Positions 9,202 through 18,290 of a DNA stretch of 64,000 nt are shown here, piece after piece. The position numbers and the translations under genes are program-made. The stretch is from an uncultured Bacteroidia bacterium. Lineage in GTDB: Bacteria; Bacteroidota; Bacteroidia; Bacteroidales; F082. Below the pieces are notes generated by a model. It saw nothing but the letters and a program-made list of their open reading frames with translations, searched no databases and was not told where the DNA came from. How positions within the stretch are numbered: the first letter of the stretch is position 1; every line of letters begins with the position of its first letter. The stretch covers positions 91,252 through 155,251 of the forward strand of contig CACXQV010000002.1 in NCBI GenBank assembly GCA_902769875.1, in the 5' to 3' direction.

Positions 9202-9846
9202 ATGATTAGAGTATTTAAAAGTCCTAATGTCCCATCTTCTTTGACCACAACTTCAAGATATGATGGAGAAGATGTAAAGAAACAATTGTCGTCAGACCAA
9301 CACGACAAGTGCTATTTGTGTGAAAGAAATCGTGACACTGATTTTGAAATAGAGCATCATAAAAGCGAACACAATTACCCCAAACTGATTCAGGATTGGG
9401 AAAATCTCTATATGGGATGTGGCTATTGCAACAGAAAGAAATCCGACTCTTTTGACAACACTTTGCTCCCGAAAGATGTTAACATAGAAGATGAGATTGA
9501 GCAATGTATGGACTTATCAAATAATAAAGCCGTTTTTGCATTAAAAGTTGATGATGAACAACATAAAGAAACCGAAAAATTGTTGAACAGAATCTATAAT
9601 GGAACCAGAATTGGTCGTAATTTTAAGGAAAAGCGATTTTTCCAACAAGCATTAGGAGTTTACAATAGATTCACCGATTTGATTAAAGCGTATCAGGAAA
9701 ATCCGAACCCAGAAAATGAAAAAGCCATAAGAAACGAACTGTCCATAGACAAGGAATTGTTAGGCTTCAAATATTGGATTATCAAAAAAGACGAGGTGTT
9801 GAGCCAAGTCTTTGCAAATGACATAATTTGGAACAAAACAGCATAA
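9202..9846 (+). CDS. Septu-like HNH endonuclease (PtuB type)
   Basis: Predicted nuclease effector paired with the upstream ATPase. Over 214 residues the first third carries an HNH fold: zinc-binding C37xxC40, the E51-H52-H53 core (DFEIEHHKSE), N68 within DWENLY, and C73xxC76-N77 (MGCGYCNRKK). The rest (residues 95-214) is helical and probably contacts the ATPase. Two bp separate the genes, so they are cotranscribed and likely translated together. The size and the order ATPase then HNH match PtuB. What triggers it, and whether it cuts DNA or RNA, cannot be read from sequence. Confidence 0.8.
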   Translation: MIRVFKSPNVPSSLTTTSRYDGEDVKKQLSSDQHDKCYLCERNRDTDFEIEHHKSEHNYPKLIQDWENLYMGCGYCNRKKSDSFDNTLLPKDVNIEDEIEQCMDLSNNKAVFALKVDDEQHKETEKLLNRIYNGTRIGRNFKEKRFFQQALGVYNRFTDLIKAYQENPNPENEKAIRNELSIDKELLGFKYWIIKKDEVLSQVFANDIIWNKTA

Positions 9847-9879
9847 ACTCGATAAATAGTTTCACAATTTAACGCATAA

Positions 9880-12255
<2,376 letters not shown>

Positions 12256-12259
12256 TTCT

Positions 12260-12340
12260 GTAGAGACGGTGCATGCACCGTCTCATTCCCCCCAAAAGAC
12301 GATATGATACGATTGGAGACGGTGCGTGCACCGTCTCTAC
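12260..12340. repeat. paired palindromes between GH97 and rlmN, likely a two-way terminator
   Basis: Two 22-bp palindromes, GAGACGGTGC followed by an A or G and its inverse, at 12263-12284 (perfect) and 12316-12337 (near-perfect). The flanking GTA at 12260-12262 and TAC at 12338-12340 show that the two copies are inverted relative to each other. They fill the gap between convergent genes and would form strong hairpins on both strands. A related GTAGAGA...TCTCTAC palindrome lies inside the gene at 58617. Confidence 0.8.
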
Positions 12341-12345
12341 AATTT

Positions 12346-13362
12346 TCATAACAGGTTTTTCGTTGATAACAGTCCGCAAGCCGCGTCGATGTCCTGTCCG
12401 CGCGAGGCGCGGATGGTGGCGATGATGCCCTTTTCGTTCAGCGCGTCGCGGAACCATGTCATGGTGGCCATGTCGGGGCTTTTCAGCGGGATGTTAGGCA
12501 CGGAGTGATACCTTATTAAATTAATGCGGCAACGGGTGCTGCCGAGCAGCCTTGCGATTTCCTTGATGTGTTCCTTGCTCGCGTTGAGGTCCTTGAAGAC
12601 GATGTATTCAAACGACAGGCGGCGTTGTCCGTGCCAGTCGTGTTGCCTGACGGCGTGAATCACCTCCTTGATGGGATAGGTCTTCTCGACGGGCATCAGT
12701 TTGAGGCGCTCGTCGTGGAAGGGGCTGTGCATCGAGACGGCAAGGTTGCATTTCGACTCTTCGAGGAAACGTTTCATGTTGGGAATGAGGCCGCAGGTGG
12801 AGACGGTGATGCGCGTGGGGCTCCAGCCGAGCGCCCATTCTTGCGTGAGGATGTCCAACGAGCGCATCAGGTTGTCGTAGTTGGCCAAAGGCTCGCCCAT
12901 GCCCATGAATACGATGTTGGTGAGCGTGTCGAACTCGGGCAGGCTGAGGATTTGGTTCATGATTTCGGCCACGGAGAGGTTCTTCTGGAAGCCCTGCTTG
13001 CCCGTGGCGCAAAAGAGGCAGTCCATCTGGCAGCCCACTTGCGTGCTGACGCATAAGGTGGCGCGTTCCCTGTCGGGGATGTAGGCCGCCTCCACGAAAT
13101 GCTCGCCGGCGGGGAAGAGGTACTTCTTCGTGCCGTCGGTCGACAACTGTTCCTTGACGGGAGCCTTCAATCCTGTTTCATAATGTTCCGACAGCAAGGC
13201 TCTTGCACTCTTGCTGAGGTTGGTCATGCCGTCAAACGAGGCGCAACGCTTAAGGTAAATCCAGTCCACCAACTGTTTGCCCGCGAACTTGGGCAGTTCC
13301 ATTTTCTCGACCACCTCTTGGATCTCGGCGGGGGTCTTGCCTAAAAGTATCTGTTTTTCCAT
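12346..13362 (-). CDS. rlmN: 23S rRNA/tRNA adenine-C2 methyltransferase RlmN
   Basis: Radical-SAM enzyme that methylates C2 of A2503 in 23S rRNA and A37 in some tRNAs. At 338 residues it has the iron-sulphur motif C111-x3-C115-x2-C118 (GCQMDCLFCATG), the GMGEPLANYDN motif, and two cysteines that should correspond to the methyl-carrying and resolving pair: C104 (LCVSTQ) and C329 (DIDAACGLL). The -7 box TACTTTTG (minus, 13367-13374) ends only 4 nt before the ATG, so the mRNA may be leaderless. It converges on the GH97 gene across a palindromic repeat. Confidence 0.95.
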   Translation of the reverse strand: MEKQILLGKTPAEIQEVVEKMELPKFAGKQLVDWIYLKRCASFDGMTNLSKSARALLSEHYETGLKAPVKEQLSTDGTKKYLFPAGEHFVEAAYIPDRERATLCVSTQVGCQMDCLFCATGKQGFQKNLSVAEIMNQILSLPEFDTLTNIVFMGMGEPLANYDNLMRSLDILTQEWALGWSPTRITVSTCGLIPNMKRFLEESKCNLAVSMHSPFHDERLKLMPVEKTYPIKEVIHAVRQHDWHGQRRLSFEYIVFKDLNASKEHIKEIARLLGSTRCRINLIRYHSVPNIPLKSPDMATMTWFRDALNEKGIIATIRASRGQDIDAACGLLSTKNLL

Positions 13363-13366
13363 GCCG

Positions 13367-13374
13367 CAAAAGTA
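13367..13374 (-). promoter_or_regulatory. -7 element directly against the rlmN start
   Basis: TACTTTTG on the minus strand, 4 nt before the rlmN ATG. Transcription would begin at or next to the A of the start codon, implying little or no 5' leader. Confidence 0.5.
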
Positions 13375-13413
13375 GGAAATTATTCATTATTGGGGTTTTT
13401 TAAAGAAAATTTC

Positions 13414-13442
13414 TTGCGTGGATTGGATTTTTCGTATTTTTG
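13414..13442 (+). promoter_or_regulatory. promoter of the 13.8-kb surface-protein operon
   Basis: TTG (13414-13416), 18 nt, then TATTTTTG (13435-13442): a good match to the Bacteroidota promoter. The first annotated gene begins at 13787, so the leader would be about 340 nt. Confidence 0.65.
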
Positions 13443-13462
13443 CGCCCTGTTTCACAAGGGGT

Positions 13463-13660
13463 ATGAATTGTATTTGCTTGAAATATAATCCAATAAATTA
13501 TGTTTTGTCGGTTTCGGCAAAAGATTATGCCATTACCCCCCCCATCAATATATCTGATAATCAACAAGTTACGATTTTTATTGCACAACATACGGGCATT
13601 TGGCCAAAAGCCGGATGCCTTATGGGCTTGTGCCTTGAATCATTTTTCAAAACAACATAA
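13463..13660 (+). CDS. possible 65-residue leader ORF
   Basis: A short frame starting with the first ATG after the promoter at 13414-13442 and ending 126 bp before the next gene. The product begins MNCICLKYNPINYV, has no signal peptide and matches nothing I know. It includes an eight-C run at 13536-13543, where slippage would change the frame. It may be a leader peptide controlling the downstream operon, a real small protein, or chance. The remaining leader (13661-13786) is A/T-rich with no other features. Confidence 0.3.
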   Translation: MNCICLKYNPINYVLSVSAKDYAITPPINISDNQQVTIFIAQHTGIWPKAGCLMGLCLESFFKTT

Positions 13661-13786
13661 GGGCATTTCTATAAATTGCCTGCAATTTTTATCTTAAATT
13701 CAATAAAATTCATATAATCAACAAATTAGAAAATTCTTAAATTCTCAAATTCTTGATAATTAGAAATCCCTATAACAACAATTAAA

Positions 13787-14119
13787 ATGAAGAAATTCAA
13801 ACATTTGAAGAAATCGTTGATGTTTTCGCTTGGGCTGGCTGCACTGATGCTTCAGGCCGCTCCCGTGAACGCCCAAGTCATCAACCACGGGCTGCTGAAG
13901 AATCCTTACAAGGAGCAAAACGGCACTGGCGCAATGTTGAAGCACCGCTCGCAAGGCGGCTACAGCGTCGCGACCGAACAGTTTGGCAGCGGCACAAGCG
14001 GAGCCTACAACATTGGCACCGAGCAATTCGGAAACGACGCCCCGCTTGGCGGCGGTCTATTCATCATGGCAGCGGCTGGCGCTGCATACGCATTTAAAAA
14101 ACGGAAAATGAACAAGTAA
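13787..14119 (+). CDS. small secreted protein with PLGxG / membrane / KR-rich C-terminal tail
   Basis: A 110-residue protein with a signal peptide (about residues 1-29, ending VNAQ). The mature part has two near-repeats, SVATEQFGSG and NIGTEQFGND, and it ends in APLGGGLFIMAAAGAAYAF followed by KKRKMNK. A short motif, one hydrophobic segment and a basic end form a tripartite tail, like known C-terminal sorting signals (LPXTG, PEP-CTERM, GlyGly-CTERM). The protein at 37500 carries the same tail type. It lies 15 bp upstream of a fimbrillin-like lipoprotein gene and is probably cotranscribed with it. I do not recognise a named family. Confidence 0.75.
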   Translation: MKKFKHLKKSLMFSLGLAALMLQAAPVNAQVINHGLLKNPYKEQNGTGAMLKHRSQGGYSVATEQFGSGTSGAYNIGTEQFGNDAPLGGGLFIMAAAGAAYAFKKRKMNK

Positions 14120-14134
14120 AATGACACTATCAAA

Positions 14135-15628
14135 ATGAAAAAACTTAACGCAATCATCATCGCAATGGCACTCGTGCTCTCTCTGGGCCAGTGCAAGAAA
14201 CAGGAAACACCCGCCACGCCCAACGCCAATGACGGAATGGTCTACATCACCGTGAACGTGGATAACGGCAGTGGTCGTCATCATATCGAACCCGGCGTGG
14301 GAGCATACGTTTTCACCAATGAAGACATTCTGTATGTGGGCAACGACGGCCAATTTGTCGGCACATTGACCTATAATAATGGTGCTTTCACCGGTGGCAT
14401 CCAATCGCCCAGCACCAGCGACTACCTGCACTTCTATTTCTTGGGCGGCAAGGGTCCGCAATCGCCTGCGGTTGGAACTGTATCGTTCACCGTCAGCATT
14501 GCCGACCAAAGCAGCAATCTGCCCGTGCTTTCCTACGGACGCTCAACAGATAAATATACCGATGGCAGCGCCACCTATTCCACCACATTGAGGAACAAGT
14601 GCGCCTTGGTGAAGTTTGGCCTCACGGATGCCACAACTGATGCCGTTACCATATCGAATATGTTGACCACTGCCACCGTCGATTTTGAAACGCCTGGCAT
14701 CACTCCAGTGACAAACACCAATGGTGCCATCACCCTCTATTCGGAGAGCGGGACCGAAAAATGGGCCATCCTGCTGCCGCAAAATGATGCCATTGAAGGT
14801 TTCACTGTCAACATTGGCGACAAATCATACAATGTTGCTGGTTCCTATAGCATTACAAACAATGGTTATATCAATAGTGGAATTGAGGTTGAAAACAGCG
14901 CTGCCGTTGATCTTGCTAACATTGATGGAAACTCCTATACAGCGCAGGACGGTGACGTGCTTACAGGAACCCTTACACACAATTTGCAGATTTCTATTGC
15001 CGATGGTGCCCAAGTGACATTGAGGAATGTAAACATCAATGGCAATGGTACTTGGAGTTACTTTGGATATGCTGGTATCACGTGCGAGGGTGATGCTACC
15101 ATCATCCTTGAAGGCGCAAACACTGTGAAAGGATTCGAATGTGATTATCCGGGTGTTTACGTTCCCGTAGGAAAAACATTGATTATCAGTGGTGAAGGCT
15201 CTCTTAACGCAAGCACTATTCCTGGATATAGTGGAGATTGGAGTGGTGCTGGCATTGGTGGCTCTGCTTATCAATCATGTGGTAATATCCAGATTGAAAG
15301 TGGCACGATTACTGCTACTGGTGGACGTAATTCTGCTGGCATTGGAGGTGGAGAAGACACTAGTTTTGGTAATATATGGATTAAAGGTGGCACGGTTACC
15401 GCTACAGGTGGAGGATATGCTGCTGGCATCGGTGGCGGCTATGACTCCTATGGAGAAACCACTGGTGGTAACATTACCATTGATAATACAGTGACTCGTG
15501 TAACAGCTACGAGAGGCGCGAATGCTCCCTATAGCATCGGTCCTGGCAAGAATGGCACTTGCGGCACGGTGACCATCGGCGGCACTGTAGGCTACATCAG
15601 CCAAAGCCCGTACACCTATGAGCCATAA
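14135..15628 (+). CDS. fimbrillin-like lipoprotein with Gly-rich AGIGGG repeats
   Basis: Surface-type lipoprotein of 497 residues. The signal peptide ends in lipobox SLGQC (C20). Residues about 30-245 resemble the beta-rich fimbrillin-like domain of Bacteroidales pili and adhesins (NKCALVKFGL, WAILLPQND). From about residue 265 a parallel beta-helix-like part repeats AGIGGS/AGIGGG and GTITATGG/GTVTATGG units, typical of Bacteroidota surface proteins annotated as carbohydrate-binding-domain containing. It follows the small tailed protein by 15 bp and a hairpin terminator follows it at 15658. A role in adhesion is inferred from domains only. Confidence 0.75.
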   Translation: MKKLNAIIIAMALVLSLGQCKKQETPATPNANDGMVYITVNVDNGSGRHHIEPGVGAYVFTNEDILYVGNDGQFVGTLTYNNGAFTGGIQSPSTSDYLHFYFLGGKGPQSPAVGTVSFTVSIADQSSNLPVLSYGRSTDKYTDGSATYSTTLRNKCALVKFGLTDATTDAVTISNMLTTATVDFETPGITPVTNTNGAITLYSESGTEKWAILLPQNDAIEGFTVNIGDKSYNVAGSYSITNNGYINSGIEVENSAAVDLANIDGNSYTAQDGDVLTGTLTHNLQISIADGAQVTLRNVNINGNGTWSYFGYAGITCEGDATIILEGANTVKGFECDYPGVYVPVGKTLIISGEGSLNASTIPGYSGDWSGAGIGGSAYQSCGNIQIESGTITATGGRNSAGIGGGEDTSFGNIWIKGGTVTATGGGYAAGIGGGYDSYGETTGGNITIDNTVTRVTATRGANAPYSIGPGKNGTCGTVTIGGTVGYISQSPYTYEP

Positions 15629-15657
15629 AAACCGGCAATACGTTCAACCCATACGAC

Positions 15658-15692
15658 AAGGCGGCCTTCATTTTTGAGGGCCGTCTTTTTTT
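15658..15692 (+). terminator. rho-independent terminator
   Basis: Stem AAGGCGGCCTTC pairing with GAGGGCCGTCTT through G-U wobbles over a short loop, followed by a T run, 30 bp after the lipoprotein stop. Confidence 0.75.
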
Positions 15693-15719
15693 TGTGTTTT
15701 GGCGTGTTGCGTCTGCCAC

Positions 15720-16115
15720 GTTGCTTCGGCAGGCTCAGCAACCATGCGACAGCCATATAGGGTTGGGTTTGTAGGGCTGTCGCATTGCGGCAGCCGAATG
15801 ATCGTATTGCGGCAGCCGCGTAAGATGTCCGTATGCCTGTCGGGGTGCTGCCAGTCGGGGTGCTGCCGTAGGTCGCGACCTACGGATAATGGAGTATGAC
15901 CCCGTTGGGGTCGCCCCTCATCCCACGCGACTCTCATTGCGGGCGAACCCTCATTCCGCGAAAGCGGAACCCTCATTCCGCGAAAGCGGAACCTTCATTG
16001 CGGGCGAAGACCCGCAATCTCTCGTTCATAAACCGTGAATATCAGCATTTGCAATGCGGGAATGAACGATAATCGGCAGGGATGTGTCTTTTCGGCAGGG
16101 GTTTCGTTTGTTTTT
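15720..16115. repeat. cluster of palindromic and tandem repeats
   Basis: No credible gene. In order: a TTCGGCAGGCTCAGC string (15724); an imperfect palindrome of the GGCTGCCGCA/TGCGACAGCCCT family, right arm at 15773-15796, with an extra half-copy at 15804-15818; a 20-bp perfect palindrome CCGTAGGTCG/CGACCTACGG at 15866-15885; GACCCC-GTT-GGGGTC at 15898-15912; and a 22-bp tandem unit containing CCGCGAAAGCGG at 15946-15967 and 15968-15989, with a partial third copy. All would form hairpins. The first family also occurs inside comB at 29638. Confidence 0.8.
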
Positions 16116-16239
16116 GGCAGGGGTTTCATTGCATTCCACCCCTGCCTAATATCCACCGTCACTCCGTGACTTTGTTTGGCACGCGGGGAACCCCGATGGG
16201 GTGACGGCAATGCAGGCAGGCGGTGTGAACCCCTGCCGA
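16116..16239. repeat. 124-bp repeat, left copy (flanks the Abi/HEPN gene)
   Basis: Begins GGCAGGGGTT and ends AACCCCTGCC, a 10-bp terminal inverted repeat, with inner hairpins GTCAC-TCC-GTGAC and ACCCCG/CGGGGT. The copy at 17258-17381 is the same length, in the same orientation, with about five differences. Weaker similarity continues about 45 bp to the left of both copies. It looks like a small non-autonomous element (MITE-like). The stretch 16240-16414 up to the next gene holds one more GCGGCAGCCG half-site and nothing else I can name. Confidence 0.85.
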
Positions 16240-16414
16240 TGTGTTGGTATGCGTCAGCCACGTTTCACGTCGTCGAATCTCACTATTTGCGGCAGCCGTA
16301 TGGTCATACGCTGTGAGTGATGTCGCCTGCTTACTGATATGCCGTCCCAAGGGATGGGGCGGTGCTGGGGAAATCCTAAATAGAAAGAAAAAGCTGTTGT
16401 TTTGTCGTTTTGTT

Positions 16415-16422
16415 TAATTTTG
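16415..16422 (+). promoter_or_regulatory. -7 element of the Abi/HEPN gene
   Basis: TAATTTTG matches TAnnTTTG and ends 21 nt before the ATG at 16444. A TTG at 16397-16399 is only 15 nt upstream, so the -33 element is weak. Confidence 0.5.
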
Positions 16423-16443
16423 CCGTGCTTAAAAATGCTTAGG

Positions 16444-17133
16444 ATGAAGTATGGCGAATTTGTGGATGTAATTTCTCCTGAACGGATGTGCCGTTATGTC
16501 TCGGCGTGTGCGAACAACACCAAACGAGCCATGGCGTTGTATCGCTACAACATAAAGCTGTCGCAAGAAATGTATGCGATAATCAGTTGTTTTGAGGTGA
16601 CATTGAGAAACAAGATCAATAAGGAGATGAAGGCTAATTTTGGGAATGATTGGCTACGCGATTTCGTGTTGCCCGGTGGACGGTTTGATACCGATCCTCG
16701 AGTGGAGGGTACTCGGAAAATCATCAAAAAGGGATACGAAGGGTTGGTTCGGTGTCAGAGATATAGCCATACCAAGTTGCTGGCTGAGATGGAGTTTGGC
16801 GTTTGGAAATTCATGTTCAATAATGTTCAATACAGATTGTCAGGGCGTTGCTTGCTAAACATATTTCCGAACAAGCCGACTTCGACCCCGCAATTCCAAT
16901 ATGATAATGCATTTGTTTTTAATGCGTTGGATGTCATTAACAATATGCGTAATAGAATTGCACATCACGAACCAATATGCTTTGGTAATGACGGAAAGAT
17001 TGATACACAAAGTGTTATGTTTTGCTATATGCGTATTATGCAACTCTTCCAATGGATGAATGTTGATGCCAATGCGTTGCTTTATGGAATGAATCATGTG
17101 GTTGAGGTCAGCAACAAAGTCATGAAAATCTGA
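16444..17133 (+). CDS. Abi-family abortive infection protein with HEPN motif
   Basis: Predicted RNA-targeting defence or toxin protein of the Abi (AbiD/AbiF-like, Abi_2) family. The N-terminal part, MKYGEFVDVISPERMCRYVS, with RAMALYRYNIKLSQEMY and ISCFEVTLRNKI, is typical of Bacteroidota members. Near the C-terminus MRNRIAHHEPI contains R169-x4-H174, the RNase motif of HEPN domains. Length 229 residues; the ATG at 16435 would add three. It is A/T-rich and flanked in direct orientation by two nearly identical 124-bp repeats, so the gene may have moved as a cassette. Abi proteins of this type often act alone. Confidence 0.8.
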   Translation: MKYGEFVDVISPERMCRYVSACANNTKRAMALYRYNIKLSQEMYAIISCFEVTLRNKINKEMKANFGNDWLRDFVLPGGRFDTDPRVEGTRKIIKKGYEGLVRCQRYSHTKLLAEMEFGVWKFMFNNVQYRLSGRCLLNIFPNKPTSTPQFQYDNAFVFNALDVINNMRNRIAHHEPICFGNDGKIDTQSVMFCYMRIMQLFQWMNVDANALLYGMNHVVEVSNKVMKI

Positions 17134-17151
17134 TTTTTTCTTGGGAAGCTC

Positions 17152-17180
17152 TTGCACTTTCAAAAAAGTTTGTATTTTTG
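17152..17180 (+). promoter_or_regulatory. orphan promoter downstream of the Abi gene
   Basis: TTG (17152-17154), 18 nt, TATTTTTG (17173-17180): one of the best promoter matches in the window, yet no gene starts in the next 480 bp and ykuD has its own promoter at 17616. It may drive a small RNA through the right-hand repeat, or be a relic. Confidence 0.5.
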
Positions 17181-17257
17181 CATCGTTAAGTCCCGACAGT
17201 CCCTGAGCAATCAAACTGCCGGGTATTGTTTTTTTCGGTAGGGTTTCGCTTTTTGTC

Positions 17258-17381
17258 GGCAGGGGTTTCATTGCATTCCACCCCTGCCTAATTTCCTGCG
17301 TCACTCCGTGACTTTGTTTGGCACGCGGTGAACCCCGACGGGGTGACGGCAATGCAGGCAGGCGGTGTGAACCCCTGCCGA
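17258..17381. repeat. 124-bp repeat, right copy
   Basis: Second copy of the GGCAGGGGTT...AACCCCTGCC element, direct orientation, about five mismatches to 16116-16239. After it, 17382-17615 holds no gene; it contains TTCGTGGCCATTCGTG and A/T-rich filler typical of Bacteroidota intergenic repeats. Confidence 0.85.
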
Positions 17382-17615
17382 AAAAAACGGTGTGTAACGA
17401 TATCGCCAATGCATTTGCGGGGACGCAAATGCCGACAATGCATTCTGCCGATGCCAAAAATTAATGGAAATTTGTGGTTCATTCGTGGCCATTCGTGTAA
17501 AAACAAATCTCCGATTCTGCGTAAGCCAATCTTCGATTTCGTTTAATTCGCATAATTCGACGTTGTATATTCGTATTCGCCGATGTTTATCCGCCGCAAT
17601 CCACGGCGATAATTG

Positions 17616-17645
17616 TTGCCGTGTCGGTGAAAATCACTATTTTTG
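17616..17645 (+). promoter_or_regulatory. promoter of the L,D-transpeptidase gene
   Basis: TTG (17616-17618), 19 nt, TATTTTTG (17638-17645), ending 19 nt before the ATG. Confidence 0.65.
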
Positions 17646-17664
17646 CACACCGTTTTGAAATACC

Positions 17665-18282
17665 ATGAAAGAAATGACCATCATATTCAGTCTGTTGGCG
17701 GCCCTGTTCATCGCGCCGTCGTGTGGCTCATCAGGGCAGCAAAAAGAGAATGCGCCCATTAGTGCTCCCATTGAAACCTGTGCAACCGACACCATCATCA
17801 CCGACACTGCCGTGATTTATTCCGAAGTTGTTGACAAAAAGAACTGTTTCATCCTCATTTCCAAGCCTGAATATCGGCTTTATGTTTGCGAGGTGGTAGA
17901 TGGCGATACGGTTCGTCGCGTGCATTACCCCGTTTGCGTCGCGCTCAACAAGGGCCAGAAGCAGAAGAAAGGCGACATGCGCACGCCTGAGTGTACTCCC
18001 GACAATCCGTTTGTCATCACTGAGATTGTGGACGCTTCCAATTGGCATCACGACTTCGGCGACGGGCGTGGCTCCATCTTGTCGTATGGCAATTGGTTCA
18101 TGCGCCTCAAGACGCCCGGATTCACGGGCATCGGCATCCACGGTAGCACCAACAACGAGAGCTCGGTGCCGGGGCGCGGCAGCGAGGGATGCATCCGCCT
18201 GCGCAACAACGACTTGGACGACCTGAAGGAAAACTATGCCTTCGTCGGGATGCGGGTGGTCATCCTCCCCGATGTGGAATAG
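17665..18282 (+). CDS. L,D-transpeptidase (YkuD) lipoprotein
   Basis: Envelope enzyme of the YkuD family, which forms 3-3 peptidoglycan cross-links or attaches proteins through a catalytic cysteine. It has 205 residues, with a lipoprotein signal ending APSC (lipobox cysteine at about residue 20). The YkuD signature is intact: H159 in GIGIHGST, then a Gly/Ser-rich loop, and S-E-G-C176-I-R178. The leading domain (residues about 50-120) includes YRLYVCEVVDGDTV, the usual first strands of the fold. It has its own promoter and is followed tail-to-tail by the GT-C gene 8 bp away. Confidence 0.9.
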   Translation: MKEMTIIFSLLAALFIAPSCGSSGQQKENAPISAPIETCATDTIITDTAVIYSEVVDKKNCFILISKPEYRLYVCEVVDGDTVRRVHYPVCVALNKGQKQKKGDMRTPECTPDNPFVITEIVDASNWHHDFGDGRGSILSYGNWFMRLKTPGFTGIGIHGSTNNESSVPGRGSEGCIRLRNNDLDDLKENYAFVGMRVVILPDVE

Positions 18283-18290
18283 GGGAGCGT

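Noticed and set aside
16116-17381. Insertion sequence with transposase
   Set aside because: The only gene between the repeats is an Abi/HEPN protein; there is no DDE or HUH motif.
17288-17506. Short ORFs in the right-hand 124-bp repeat (and 16159-16350 in the left)
   Set aside because: Both strands and frames are open by composition; the peptides repeat only because the DNA repeat does.
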